A stretch of 64,000 nt of DNA, taken from positions 2,924,362 to 2,988,361 of the forward strand of contig NZ_BROD01000001.1 in the NCBI RefSeq assembly GCF_024345225.1. Direction: 5' to 3'. Source of the stretch: Clostridium sp. TW13. GTDB lineage: Bacteria; Bacillota; Clostridia; Clostridiales; Clostridiaceae. Every line of letters begins with the position of its first letter. Position 1 is the first letter of the stretch. This document shows positions 36,310 through 47,210 of the stretch, piece by piece. The notes beneath the pieces are model-generated. The model made no database searches. It was not told where the DNA came from and saw nothing but the letters and a program-made list of their open reading frames with translations. The position numbers and the translations under genes are program-made.

Positions 36310-37557
36310 TTATAAATTCATTAAATCATCTTCATCATATATGGCTTTTGCCAATGGAAATGGTTCAAGAGCTCTTTCTAAAATTCCTTGAACATATCCT
36401 ATTAATACTCCATAATTAACAATTGGAATCTCGCTTTTAACCGCATTATCAATTCTTGAAAGCATAGCTGCTCTATTTAGCATACAGCCTCCACAATGAA
36501 TTATAAGCTTATACTTTTTAACATCTTCAGTAAATGAATTTCCTGAAGAATATTCAAAGTTTATTTGCTTTCCAGTCATTTGTCTTACCCATCTTGGAAT
36601 TTTTACGGTTCCAATATCATCACATTGTCTATGATGAGTGCACCCCTCTGAAATCAATACACTGTCTCCATCTTTTAAGCTTTCTATGGCTTTAGCTCCT
36701 TTTACAAGCTCAATAAGATCACCCTTATATCTTGCCTGCAATATTGAAAATGAAGTAAGCATTATATCTTTAGGTGTGTCCGCAGATGCTTTTAAGAACA
36801 CCTGTGAATCAGTTATAACAAGCTTAGGTTTTTTCTTTAAGTTTTCTAAAGTCTCTCTTAATTCATGTTCCTTTGTTACTATAGCTATTGCATCGCTCTC
36901 TATAATATCTCTTATAGTCTGTTGTTGCGGAAGTATAAGTCTTCCTTTAGGAGCTGCCTTGTCTATAGGTGTAACAAGCACAACTATATCTCCTGGGCTT
37001 ATAAGATCTCCTACTAATTTAAATTTATCTTCATTATCTGGAATCAAATCTATAATATTTTGCTTAAGTTCATCTATACCACTCTTGTTTAATGCTGAAA
37101 CAGAAACTACTGGAACAGCAAACTCTTTTTGTATATAATTAATTTCTTCTTTTGACATACCTCTTTGGTCAGCCTTATTAAAAATGCAAACCATAGGTAC
37201 TTTCTTTTCCTTTAATTGATTTATAATATCTTTATCTTTTTCAGTAATTCCGATAGTACTGTCTATTACTACTAAGGCAACATTGGTTTTTGATAAAACT
37301 TCAAATGTTTTCTTTTTTCTTGATTCTCCTAATTCACTCTCATCATCAAGTCCTGCTGTATCAATGATCATACAAGGCCCTATAGGAAGAATTTCAATAG
37401 CCTTATAAACTGGGTCTGTAGTTGTCCCCTTTACATCAGATACTATAGAAATTTCTTGATTTGTAAGTGCATTTATAATACTAGATTTTCCTGCGTTTGT
37501 CATTCCAAATAGAGCAATATGTACTCTTTCTCCAGAAGGTGTTGTATTTAAACTCAT
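36310..37557 (-). CDS. hydF: [FeFe]-hydrogenase H-cluster maturation GTPase HydF
   Basis: A protein of 415 aa. The N-terminal Ras-like GTPase has P-loop GMTNAGKSS, switch GTTTDPV, DTAGL and NKAD. A dimerisation domain follows, then the cluster-binding domain with GCTHHRQC and, about 50 residues on, HCGGC, the conserved CxH...HCxxC ligands. HydF is the scaffold on which the H-cluster subsite is assembled and passed to the hydrogenase. hydE, hydG and the hydrogenase itself are not in the window. The start is ATG 37557 after AAGGAG. The divergent neighbour is an aspartase, a gene often found among hydrogenase maturation genes. Confidence 0.97.
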   Translation of the reverse strand: MSLNTTPSGERVHIALFGMTNAGKSSIINALTNQEISIVSDVKGTTTDPVYKAIEILPIGPCMIIDTAGLDDESELGESRKKKTFEVLSKTNVALVVIDSTIGITEKDKDIINQLKEKKVPMVCIFNKADQRGMSKEEINYIQKEFAVPVVSVSALNKSGIDELKQNIIDLIPDNEDKFKLVGDLISPGDIVVLVTPIDKAAPKGRLILPQQQTIRDIIESDAIAIVTKEHELRETLENLKKKPKLVITDSQVFLKASADTPKDIMLTSFSILQARYKGDLIELVKGAKAIESLKDGDSVLISEGCTHHRQCDDIGTVKIPRWVRQMTGKQINFEYSSGNSFTEDVKKYKLIIHCGGCMLNRAAMLSRIDNAVKSEIPIVNYGVLIGYVQGILERALEPFPLAKAIYDEDDLMNL

Positions 37558-37769
37558 TTCATTACTCCTTTGATTTTGTTATTTAATATTTCTCAATTTT
37601 GTTTATTCACACATATATACCTTCTTCTATTATAATATAAAATATAAATATTGTAATAGAGTTTCCTCAATATCCCTCTGTATATAAAGATTATATAACC
37701 CTAATTTTTTGCTAAATATTCTTTGAAGAATAATATATTAGAATACAAGTATATTTAGGTTTTTGATTT

Positions 37770-37873
37770 GCATATAGAGCTATTCCATCTAAATGTTGGT
37801 AAAAAAATGTCGAATTTTTGTAACTTGTCCACCAAAATTTCCACCAACATTATTATGGAACAGTTCTATATAG
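37770..37873 (+). repeat. Dispersed intergenic repeat, family A, copy 2 (MITE-like)
   Basis: A non-coding element of about 104 bp. The left end ATATAGAGCTATTCCA and right end TGGAACAGTTCTATAT form an imperfect terminal inverted repeat. Inside lie AATGTTGGT and ACCAACATT as a second inverted pair. The left two thirds match 1806-1886. A size near 100 bp, terminal inverted repeats, no coding capacity and a second copy fit a miniature inverted-repeat element. Target-site duplications are not obvious. Confidence 0.65.
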
Positions 37874-37960
37874 ACTCTGATTATATATACTATACTCTAT
37901 TAACCCCAAATGACAAGTTAAACTAAATAAACTATCTAAACACAAAGCATCAATACAATA

Positions 37961-38012
37961 TCATTGATATAATATAGCCTATTAATGATATAATACTATT
38001 AATGATATAGAA
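37961..38012 (+). promoter_or_regulatory. Repeated ATTAATGATATAATA elements upstream of aspartase
   Basis: Three direct copies of (T)AATGATATAATA or close variants begin at 37961, 37981 and 37998, right before the AAGGAGTG ribosome-binding site. Each contains a -10-like TATAAT or TATAGA core. They could be alternative promoters or an activator array. Confidence 0.4.
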
Positions 38013-38032
38013 CATTTAAGGAGTGTTGCATT

Positions 38033-39430
38033 TTGAATTATAGATTAGAACAAGATTTATTAGGTGAAAAAAATATAGCTAATTCTACATATAGCGGAAT
38101 AAATACAGCAAGAGCCTTAGAAAACTTTGACTTAAACAGTAAGGCTGTAAACATAAACCTAATAAAAGACATTGCTCTTATAAAAAAAGCAGCAGCAATG
38201 ACAAATATGAAATTAAAGTTGCTTGCTGCTGAGAAAGCTGAAGCCATAATAAAAGCAAGTGAAGAAGTCATAGAAGGAAAATTTGATAATGAATTTAGAA
38301 TCAGTGCATTTCAGGGTGGAGCTGGTACTTCTACCAATATGAATGTAAATGAAGTTATTGCTAACAGGTCAATCGAATTACTTGGTGGTACTAAAGGAAA
38401 TTATGATCTTGTACATCCACTTAATGATGTTAATATGTCACAATCAACCAACGATGTTTATCCTTCTGCCCTTAGAATCGCTGCAATACGTCTAATAAGA
38501 AAACTTAGCAATTCTTTGTCTAGTTTGCAAGAAGCTCTTCAAATAAAAGAAAATGAGTTTTCAGATATAATAAAGCTGGGTAGAACTCAATTAATGGATG
38601 CTCTTCCAATGACAGCTGGACAAAGCTTTGGAGCATACTCAAAGGCAATCGAAAGAGACAGGTGGAGAATATATAAGGTTGAAGAAAGGTTACGACAGAT
38701 TAACCTTGGTGGCACTGCAATAGGCACAGGACTAAATGCTACAAATAAATATGTATTTATGATGACAGATACTATTCAAAACCTTACTGGTCTTGGTATA
38801 GCAAGATCTGACTATCCTATGGATATCACACAAAACTGTGATATATTTGTGGAAACCTCTGGATTATTAAAATCTTGTAGTGTAAATCTTCTCAAGATTT
38901 CAAACGACTTAAGACTTCTTAATTCTGGTCCTCGTGGAGGAATAGGAGAAATAATTCTCCCTAAGATGCAGACTGGTTCAACAATCATGCCAGGAAAGGT
39001 AAACCCAGTTATTCCTGAAATGGTTGCACAGGTCAGCTTAAGAGTAATTGCTAATGATAGTGCAATAACTTCAGCAAGCTCTATGGGACAATTAGAACTC
39101 AATGCATTTACCCCACTTATAGCAGAATGCTTGCTAGAATCCTTAGAACTTCTTGATAAAAGTGTTATACTCTTCAAGGAAAAGTGCATAGATGGATTGG
39201 AAATGAATGTAGATAGATGTCTAGAAAATTTAGAAAAATCGCTAGTTTCTGCAACTGCTTTAGTTCCATACATAGGTTATGATAAGGCTAGTTCAATCTC
39301 AAAAACAGCCCTAGTTACAGGTAAAACCATAAGAGAAGTTTTATTAGAAGAACAAATGCTACCTGTGGATATTATAGATAAGATACTATCACCTACTGAA
39401 TTAATAAGAACTCATATATCTGGGAAGTAG
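38033..39430 (+). CDS. aspA: Aspartate ammonia-lyase
   Basis: A protein of 465 aa of the aspartase/fumarase superfamily. Signature GSTIMPGKVNPVIPEM (about 318-333), SQSTNDVYPSALRIA and GRTQLMDALPMT are present. The TQLMDA form and overall pattern fit aspartase rather than fumarase, but the two cannot be fully separated by eye. It splits aspartate to fumarate and ammonia. The start is TTG 38033 after AAGGAGTG. It is divergent from hydF; aspartase-like genes recur in hydrogenase maturation clusters, perhaps supplying ammonia or fumarate there. Terminator at 39523. Confidence 0.9.
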   Translation: MNYRLEQDLLGEKNIANSTYSGINTARALENFDLNSKAVNINLIKDIALIKKAAAMTNMKLKLLAAEKAEAIIKASEEVIEGKFDNEFRISAFQGGAGTSTNMNVNEVIANRSIELLGGTKGNYDLVHPLNDVNMSQSTNDVYPSALRIAAIRLIRKLSNSLSSLQEALQIKENEFSDIIKLGRTQLMDALPMTAGQSFGAYSKAIERDRWRIYKVEERLRQINLGGTAIGTGLNATNKYVFMMTDTIQNLTGLGIARSDYPMDITQNCDIFVETSGLLKSCSVNLLKISNDLRLLNSGPRGGIGEIILPKMQTGSTIMPGKVNPVIPEMVAQVSLRVIANDSAITSASSMGQLELNAFTPLIAECLLESLELLDKSVILFKEKCIDGLEMNVDRCLENLEKSLVSATALVPYIGYDKASSISKTALVTGKTIREVLLEEQMLPVDIIDKILSPTELIRTHISGK

Positions 39431-39522
39431 CATACCCTTGTATATATTGTAAAAGCAGAAAATTTTAGCCAGCAGAGTTAATGTGGCTGAATGGAGGATA
39501 ATTCTCTCTATAATTTAAAAAC

Positions 39523-39575
39523 GAAAGTGCAGTGTTTAAAATATTGCTATAATTTAAGCACTGCATTTTCATTTT
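39523..39575 (+). terminator. Terminator of aspartase gene
   Basis: GAAAGTGCAGTGTTTAAA pairs with TTTAAGCACTGCATTTTC (two mismatches), followed by ATTTTT. Confidence 0.8.
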
Positions 39576-39684
39576 TCCCACAATCTAACATTTGGTATAT
39601 AGTGCCATTAATATAATTATTAAAAACAATATTATGTATTCTAATAAATAATATAGAATACTACGAAAATCGATGATTTTTGGC

Positions 39685-39731
39685 AAAGTAATCAAAATTT
39701 TAACATTTAACTCATCATTTTTGATTACTTT
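39685..39731. other. Hairpin in long leader region of GH5 gene
   Basis: A perfect 13-bp inverted repeat AAAGTAATCAAAA/TTTTGATTACTTT with a 21-nt loop lies in the 618-bp gap 39431-40048. It could be a second terminator or a regulator site. The rest of the gap is AT-rich, with one cre-like site at 40003 and no small gene I can support. Confidence 0.4.
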
Positions 39732-40002
39732 TAAAATTTTACATTATGATAAAGTCTCTATAATATAAAGTTATAAATGGACAATCTATTATAAACTTTT
39801 TTAAGAAATGAGGTTGATAATTTAACATGCTAAAAAACTACTAAGAAAAAACGAATCACCATTCAAATCAAGTTTTAGCAAATTTTACACTTCTAATAGC
39901 AGCAATATATACAAAATATCTCTTAAATTCTCTCATAACTCATAATATCAAACACCTTAATCATCACATTTTAATTTTGTGGTGTTACTTTAGCGAGTCT
40001 TT

Positions 40003-40017
40003 TGTAAACGATTACCA
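40003..40017 (+). promoter_or_regulatory. Candidate catabolite-repression (cre-like) site of GH5 gene
   Basis: TGTAAACGATTACCA, an imperfect palindrome TGTAA-ACGA-TTACC with central CG, lies 32 bp upstream of the GH5 start. It resembles clostridial CcpA sites of the TGTAA...TTACA kind. Confidence 0.4.
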
Positions 40018-40048
40018 TAAGGAATTAAATTTTGGAGGTATATTTATA

Positions 40049-41257
40049 ATGACAAAAATTAAATATTTTATTCTAGCTGTAATTTTCCTTGTAGTAACTG
40101 CTGTTCCTGGTGGAAGTTCAGTTGCATTGGCAGCTACTATATCTAATTCTAACTTTACTCAACTAAATTCTTCTCAAATAGTTTCTGCTATGGGTGCTGG
40201 TTGGAACTTAGGAAATCAACTTGATGCCAATTTAAATGGTACTCCTAGCGAAACAGCTTGGCAAAATCCAGTAATTACACAAGCACTTATACAAAAAGTT
40301 AAAGCTGCTGGTTTTAAAACTATACGTATTCCTGTCTCATATTTAAGTAAAATAGGAAGTGCTCCTAATTATACAGTTGATCCTGCGTGGTTAGTTAGAA
40401 TTAAACAAGTTGTTGACTATGCTTATAACCAAGGTTTATATGTAATCATTAATATGCATGGTGATGGATATAAATCAGTTAGTGGTTCATGGTTATTATG
40501 CGATTCAAACGACCAAGGAACTATTAAAACAAAATACCAAAAAGTTTGGAAGCAAATTGCTACTACCTTTGCAAGCTACAATGAACACTTAATTTTTGAA
40601 TCAATGAATGAAGAATTTGATGGCACCTATGGTGCACCTAATACTACTTATTATGCAAATATTAATGCTTACAATCAAATTTTTGTTGATACTGTAAGAC
40701 AAGTTGGTGGAAATAACAGTTCAAGATGGTTATTGATTCCTGGGTGGAACACAAATATTGATTATACAGTAGGTAACTATGGTTTTAAACTTCCTACTGA
40801 TAATTATAGATCAACTTCAATTCCAAAATCTGAAAAGCGAATAATGATATCAGTTCACTACTATAGCCCTTGGGATTTCTGTGGTGACGAATCTGGAACA
40901 GTAACACAATGGGGTGCAACATCTACTAATGCTAGTAAGAAATCAACTTGGGGACAAGAAGATTATTTAAATTCACAATTCCAATCAATGTACAATAAAT
41001 TCGTAACTCAAGGATATCCTGTTGTAATCGGTGAATATGGATCAATTGATAAAACAAATTTCGATTCAGCTAACAATACTTACCGTGCAGCATTTGCAAA
41101 AGCAGTATGCTCAACTGCTAAAAAATATAGCTGTGTACCTGTTTACTGGGACAATGGACACAATGGCCAATATGGTTTTGGATTATTTAATAGATCTAAT
41201 TGCACACTAACACAACAAGGAATAATCGACGCTATAATGAGTGTTATGAATCACTAA
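40049..41257 (+). CDS. Secreted GH5 endoglucanase/xyloglucanase
   Basis: A protein of 402 aa. Residues 1-29 are a signal peptide (GGSSVALAA). The rest is one GH5 barrel: GAGWNLGNQLDA, SETAWQNP, acid/base E188 in FESMNEEFDG, HYYSPWDFCG, and nucleophile E329 in VVIGEYGSID. The GWNLGN...ETAW pattern points to subfamily 4, which includes cellulases, lichenases and xyloglucanases. There is no dockerin or CBM, so it is a free enzyme. I start at ATG 40049 after TTTGGAGG. It is the only clearly exported polysaccharidase here and could supply oligosaccharides to the intracellular GH74/GH31/GH36/GH52 set. Confidence 0.93.
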   Translation: MTKIKYFILAVIFLVVTAVPGGSSVALAATISNSNFTQLNSSQIVSAMGAGWNLGNQLDANLNGTPSETAWQNPVITQALIQKVKAAGFKTIRIPVSYLSKIGSAPNYTVDPAWLVRIKQVVDYAYNQGLYVIINMHGDGYKSVSGSWLLCDSNDQGTIKTKYQKVWKQIATTFASYNEHLIFESMNEEFDGTYGAPNTTYYANINAYNQIFVDTVRQVGGNNSSRWLLIPGWNTNIDYTVGNYGFKLPTDNYRSTSIPKSEKRIMISVHYYSPWDFCGDESGTVTQWGATSTNASKKSTWGQEDYLNSQFQSMYNKFVTQGYPVVIGEYGSIDKTNFDSANNTYRAAFAKAVCSTAKKYSCVPVYWDNGHNGQYGFGLFNRSNCTLTQQGIIDAIMSVMNH

Positions 41258-41276
41258 TAATTCTTTTATCATAGAG

Positions 41277-41315
41277 AAAATAGTAGCCACCATTATTAAA
41301 TGGAGCTACTATTTT
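41277..41315 (+). terminator. Terminator of GH5 gene
   Basis: A perfect 11-bp stem AAAATAGTAGC/GCTACTATTTT with a 17-nt loop; nearly the same stem as at 42052. Confidence 0.85.
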
Positions 41316-41538
41316 AGTTATTTGATGAACAGCATCTTTTAAATCTTATATATCCATAAATTCTAATATTTATGGAAACATAATTGTGCGTACTTCAAAA
41401 TTCTAAATTTAAGAGTTATAATTCACATATATAGAAAGAGCTATTTAAACACAAAATATTAGTATAACTGAGTATATACTATATGTGAAAATCAAAAAGC
41501 TAATCTTGATACAAAAAATAGTTAAAGGATGTGTTCTT

Positions 41539-42045
41539 ATGTCAAATTATTTTACTGAAAATATTGAAGAAGGATTAAACTACTTACACAAACAAGGTGC
41601 TTTTCTTACAGCCAAGGCTGGTGATGTTGTTAATACCATGACAATATCTTGGGGAAGTATAGGCTTTGAATGGAGAAAACCAGTATTTACTGTGCTTGTT
41701 AGAAAATCTAGATACACCCATGAACTTATAGAAAAATCAAAAGAATTTACTGTAAGCATACCTCTTAATGATAAGATGAAATCTCAATTAGGACTATGTG
41801 GAAGTAAATCAGGCAGAGATATAAATAAGTTTGAAGCTGCCACTTTAGAATTACTTGATGGAAAAACTGTATCTACTCCAGTAATAAAAGACTGTGAGCT
41901 TCATTATGAATGCAGGGTTTTATATAAGCATGAAATGAGTGCTGATTCAATGGATGAAGAGTTCAAAACAGCTTTCTATAATGATGATGATTATCATACT
42001 ATGTATTTTGCTGAGATAGTTGACTGCTATAAATTAGAAAAGTAA
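41539..42045 (+). CDS. Flavin reductase-like FMN-binding protein
   Basis: A protein of 168 aa, single split-barrel domain (PF01613-like). NTMTISWGSIGFEWRKPVFT and VRKSRYTHELIEKSKEF are family motifs. It binds FMN and probably moves electrons from NAD(P)H to flavin or an unknown acceptor. I place the start at ATG 41539 after AAAGGATG; an earlier ATG (41485) gives a Lys/Ile-rich extension without homology. It is flanked by terminators, hence monocistronic. Confidence 0.88.
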   Translation: MSNYFTENIEEGLNYLHKQGAFLTAKAGDVVNTMTISWGSIGFEWRKPVFTVLVRKSRYTHELIEKSKEFTVSIPLNDKMKSQLGLCGSKSGRDINKFEAATLELLDGKTVSTPVIKDCELHYECRVLYKHEMSADSMDEEFKTAFYNDDDYHTMYFAEIVDCYKLEK

Positions 42046-42051
42046 TATACG

Positions 42052-42092
42052 AAAATAGTAGCTCCAATACAATTTGGTTAGCTACTATTTTT
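42052..42092 (+). terminator. Terminator of flavin reductase gene
   Basis: AAAATAGTAGCT/AGCTACTATTTT stem, then a T-run. Confidence 0.92.
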
Positions 42093-42244
42093 CTTATTAT
42101 AATAAATTTTAAAAAAACAAAACTACAGCTGAAATCTTTCTCACAGCCCTAGTTTTTATTGTTAACTTCACTACTATATCTTTTTTATTCCTCCATAGCA
42201 ATAATGCACCCACCGTTCTAGTAAATAGATAAACAATTAGTGAA

Positions 42245-44179
42245 TTATTGTTCTTGTTGTATATGCTTCTCCAAATCTGAACAACAAAGTGGTTTTGAAA
42301 ATAAATATCCTTGTATCTTATTACATGAACACTTTTCTAAATATTTTAATTGATCTTCTTTTTCTATCCCCTCAGCAACCATAATCAACCCAAACTTATG
42401 ACCAAGCGTAATAATAGACTCTACAATAGAAGTTTTACTTTCTTCATCTATAATATCATCAATAAAAGATTTATCAATCTTTAAGGTAGTTAATGGAATA
42501 GTTCTAAGATATGAAAGTGACGAGTATCCAGTACCAAAATCATCCAAGGCAATCTTAATCCCCATATTTAATAACACTTGTAATTTTCCAATGCTTATCT
42601 CTGGTGACTGCATTAACACTGATTCAGTAATTTCAAGTTCTAATAAATTTGGATTTAATCCTGTTTCCTTTATGATACTGCACACAACTTCTGTAAAGTT
42701 ATCCTGCAACAATTGCATCATAGAAATATTTACAGCCACAGTATAATTTGTATTAAATTTAGCATTTAATCCGCTGATATAACTACATGCAGACCTTAAT
42801 ATCCACTCTCCTAAATGCACAATAAAACCTATTTCTTCAGCAATACTTATAAAATCTTCTGGAGACACAAGCCCAAGTTCAGGACTATTCCACCTTACCA
42901 ATGCCTCAAAGCCATCAATTTTCTTACTTTTCAAATCTATCTGTGGTTGATAATAAAGAACAAATTCATTATTTTTCAATGCCATCTTTAAGTATTTTTC
43001 AATATTAACTCTTCTTAATATTTTATCATTTAGCTGTTCGTTGAAAAAGTAATATCCATTCTTACCTCTTTCCTTTACTTCAAACATAGCCATATCAGCA
43101 CATTTTAGTAGCATATCCAAATCAGTCCCATTATCAGGGAACACAGATATCCCCATACTAATCGTCACATTTATAATATTTTCATCTATAACAACAGGCT
43201 CACTAAAAGCTTTCAAAATATTATCAGCCAAAATCTCCAACTGCTCTCTGTCTGATAAATTTTCAATATAATATATAAACTCATCTCCGCCAAACCTGAA
43301 TAGTGAAATATTTTCATTTGAAAAAAACATCAATTTCTTACTAACTTGAACAAGTAGTTTATCTCCAATAATATGTCCCAAGGTATCATTAACAAATTTA
43401 AAATTATCTGTATCAATGAACATCATTGCTCCAAAAACTTTATCTTGTCTTGCATTGCCAAGATGCTCTCCAACTTTTTTATCCAAAGATAGACGATTAC
43501 ATAAACCTGTCAAAGGGTCATGATAAGCCTGATATTCTAAATTATCTTGATATTTCTTCAATTTGGTTATATCTGAAATTGATCCAATTATCCTGCATGG
43601 CTTATTATTACTGTCAAATACAATCTTCCCTTTAATATTAAGCCATTTATATTTTCCATCCTTTGTTTCTATACGAAGAACATCTTCATAGTAATGACTT
43701 TTACTTTTAAAATAATTATCTATTTCACTTGCTGATAAAGACAAATCTACTTGTTTGAGCAAACTTAAAATTATCTTCTTTAAATTAAAATAATTTTTAG
43801 TATCATATTCTAGCATCTTGTATCCTCGAGGTGCTAAAAACATTTTATTAGTGTTTATATGCCAATCCCATATAGCATCATCAGTAGCTTCTACTACAAG
43901 TTTATATCGTTCCTCACTTTGTATAAGTTTATTTTGAGAAATAACCATATCATTATATTGACTTCTTAATTCTTCTTCTTTTGCTGCTAATTCATCATAT
44001 ATCTGCATAAGAGTAGTGTTGCTTTTTTCTAGCTTCAATTTCATTTTCTCTACTCTTCTTATATATATCATTAAAATAGCAATGAATCCAAGCAATAAAA
44101 ACAATATGCCTAAGGTACTACATACAAGTCCACGATACGTTCGAAAAAAAGCAAGTGGCTTGTCTCCTATTTCATGCAT
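42245..44179 (-). CDS. Membrane GGDEF-EAL protein (c-di-GMP cyclase/phosphodiesterase) with PAS domain
   Basis: A protein of 644 aa. One membrane helix (about 18-40), a coiled coil (about 42-88) and a PAS/PAC sensor (about 90-212) precede GGDEF (about 215-375) and EAL (about 390-640). FRFGGDEF is intact, and the I-site position before it is not RxxD. The EAL active-site residues are intact: EALVRW, ELEITES, DDFGTGYSSL, KIDKSF, VAEGIE. Both activities are therefore possible and the phosphodiesterase is probably active. No extracellular domain precedes the helix, unlike many relatives. Start ATG 44179 follows GGGGGAAA. Confidence 0.93.
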   Translation of the reverse strand: MHEIGDKPLAFFRTYRGLVCSTLGILFLLLGFIAILMIYIRRVEKMKLKLEKSNTTLMQIYDELAAKEEELRSQYNDMVISQNKLIQSEERYKLVVEATDDAIWDWHINTNKMFLAPRGYKMLEYDTKNYFNLKKIILSLLKQVDLSLSASEIDNYFKSKSHYYEDVLRIETKDGKYKWLNIKGKIVFDSNNKPCRIIGSISDITKLKKYQDNLEYQAYHDPLTGLCNRLSLDKKVGEHLGNARQDKVFGAMMFIDTDNFKFVNDTLGHIIGDKLLVQVSKKLMFFSNENISLFRFGGDEFIYYIENLSDREQLEILADNILKAFSEPVVIDENIINVTISMGISVFPDNGTDLDMLLKCADMAMFEVKERGKNGYYFFNEQLNDKILRRVNIEKYLKMALKNNEFVLYYQPQIDLKSKKIDGFEALVRWNSPELGLVSPEDFISIAEEIGFIVHLGEWILRSACSYISGLNAKFNTNYTVAVNISMMQLLQDNFTEVVCSIIKETGLNPNLLELEITESVLMQSPEISIGKLQVLLNMGIKIALDDFGTGYSSLSYLRTIPLTTLKIDKSFIDDIIDEESKTSIVESIITLGHKFGLIMVAEGIEKEDQLKYLEKCSCNKIQGYLFSKPLCCSDLEKHIQQEQ

Positions 44180-44516
44180 AAATATTTCCCCCTTATATTA
44201 TGCTTTAAATTAATTTCAAATAATCCATCCTTTATTATATTATTGATTTCTTGGTCACACAATATGTTTTTTTGACATTTTTCTATGTTTTTCAAATCTA
44301 GTGGGGAAATATGCCATTTTTTGCGGAATATTTTGTCTTTTTCTTCTTATGCTTATTCTTAATATTTTCAGATACTTCTACATCATCCAAAACAAACCAC
44401 AAACTCTCAAATACTAAAATAAAAAGATACCTTATAGGATAAACTATTAAAATCAAGTATATCTTATAGAAACCTTTTATAAGTAAGGCTACTAATAAAT
44501 TTATCCCTTCATATAA
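44180..44516. other. 337-bp intergenic region, no supported gene
   Basis: AT-rich sequence between the GGDEF-EAL gene and the HAD gene, both on the minus strand. I see no open frame with a ribosome-binding site. It must hold the GGDEF-EAL promoter. Fragments such as TTTTCAGATACTTC (44363) and AGATACCTTATAG (44443) recall dispersed repeat family B but are too short to claim. Confidence 0.5.
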
Positions 44517-45362
44517 TTATATTAATCCATGCTTTTTTAAACTATTATAAATGCCACCTTCATCATGACTATCTGCAATTTCATCTGCAATTTCCTTTAG
44601 ACCTGCCTTGGCATTCCCCATTGCAATACTTAATTTACACAAATCAAACATTTCAACATCATTCATTCCATCACCAAAGGCAATTGTATCTTTTACATCT
44701 ATGTTTAAATGCTTTAAAAGAATTTCTATTGCAGTTGCTTTATGAATATTGGGTATTCCAAGTTCCCCACTATCATCACCAAAGGCTGGAACTGTACAAT
44801 GGATAACTTCAAATTCATTCTTAAATTCTTCTTTTATTTGTTCAAACGAAATATCTTTACATTCTAAAAAACAAGCTTTATTAACATCGTCTCTATACAT
44901 ATATTGTCCACTAATTAAACATTCAATGAAATTATTAGGATTATTATCCTTTTTACATTTTGTAGCCTGATCATTCTCTATATCACCATAGAAAATTTTT
45001 TCTAGCTCATGAATCAAATTTTCACTTGCATATAATCCACCATTTGATTCAATATAAAAATTCACATTGTGTTCATTAAAAAAGTCTACCAAATGTCTAA
45101 CATTTTGTTCACTAACTTTTTTATGATATAGCATTTTATCTCCAACCTCTACAAAACCACCACCTGCTCCAATTATCCCATCAAAACCAATATCTATTAT
45201 ATAATCAAATATTTCTGCTTTTGAGCGACCTGTACACAAATAAACTAAATGTCCATTTTTTCTAGCTTCTTTTACAGCTATAGCTGCAGACTCTGGAACA
45301 AATCCATCATCATTACACAAGGTTCCATCTACATCTATGAAAATTATTTTTCTACTTATCAT
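44517..45362 (-). CDS. Cof-type HAD-family phosphatase
   Basis: A protein of 281 aa. HAD motif I is FIDVDGTLCND, motif II lies in YLCTGRS, and the C-terminal motifs III/IV are KATAIEILLKHL and AFGDGMNDVEMF. The C2B cap and length place it among Cof-type sugar-phosphate or nucleotide phosphatases. Substrate unknown. The start is uncertain: AAGGAG sits before several in-frame GTG codons (45374, 45371) and ATG 45362. I chose the ATG, where the family alignment begins. Confidence 0.9.
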   Translation of the reverse strand: MISRKIIFIDVDGTLCNDDGFVPESAAIAVKEARKNGHLVYLCTGRSKAEIFDYIIDIGFDGIIGAGGGFVEVGDKMLYHKKVSEQNVRHLVDFFNEHNVNFYIESNGGLYASENLIHELEKIFYGDIENDQATKCKKDNNPNNFIECLISGQYMYRDDVNKACFLECKDISFEQIKEEFKNEFEVIHCTVPAFGDDSGELGIPNIHKATAIEILLKHLNIDVKDTIAFGDGMNDVEMFDLCKLSIAMGNAKAGLKEIADEIADSHDEGGIYNSLKKHGLI

Positions 45363-45420
45363 TACAACCACCACATCTCCTTATAACACGAAACTATATA
45401 ATAATTTCTTAAGTAAACAA

Positions 45421-45461
45421 AAGACTACCTAAATAAAACATACATTTACATAGGCAGTCTT
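45421..45461 (-). terminator. Probable terminator of GH1 gene
   Basis: AAGACTACCTA pairs with TAGGCAGTCTT (one mismatch) around a 19-nt loop. T-runs are modest, so strength is uncertain. Confidence 0.6.
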
Positions 45462-45487
45462 GTATTTTATATATAATCTATTATTCT

Positions 45488-45522
45488 TAGGCATCTGAAA
45501 ATAAACTGGCATATGGACTTAT
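45488..45522 (-). repeat. Dispersed intergenic repeat, family B, copy 3
   Basis: On the minus strand it reads AGTCCATATGCCAGTTTA followed by TTTTCAGATGCCTAA. The right half is identical in core to copies at 23269 and 30569; the left half has diverged. It lies between the GH1 gene and its terminator. Confidence 0.5.
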
Positions 45523-45567
45523 TTATTTTTTGAAACTGCCTTAATATTCTAATTTTAAAGCATAAAT

Positions 45568-47058
<1,491 letters not shown>

Positions 47059-47210
47059 TTATTAATGGCTTGAGATATCAATATCTAAAGCTTATTAAAC
47101 TATATATTATTTTGAAATTATTAATTTAAAATTTACAGACAATATAGTTTGCTATTTGTATGATATAATCATAGATAAAAAATATTTAAATTTTAATAGT
47201 TTAATCGCAC

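Noticed and set aside
36638-37138. 166-codon plus-strand frame inside hydF
   Set aside because: It is exactly antisense to conserved HydF GTPase sequence, with Ser/Leu-rich composition typical of shadow frames.
38812-39273. 153-codon minus-strand frame inside the aspartase gene
   Set aside because: Antisense shadow of conserved aspartase motifs; no upstream ribosome-binding site.
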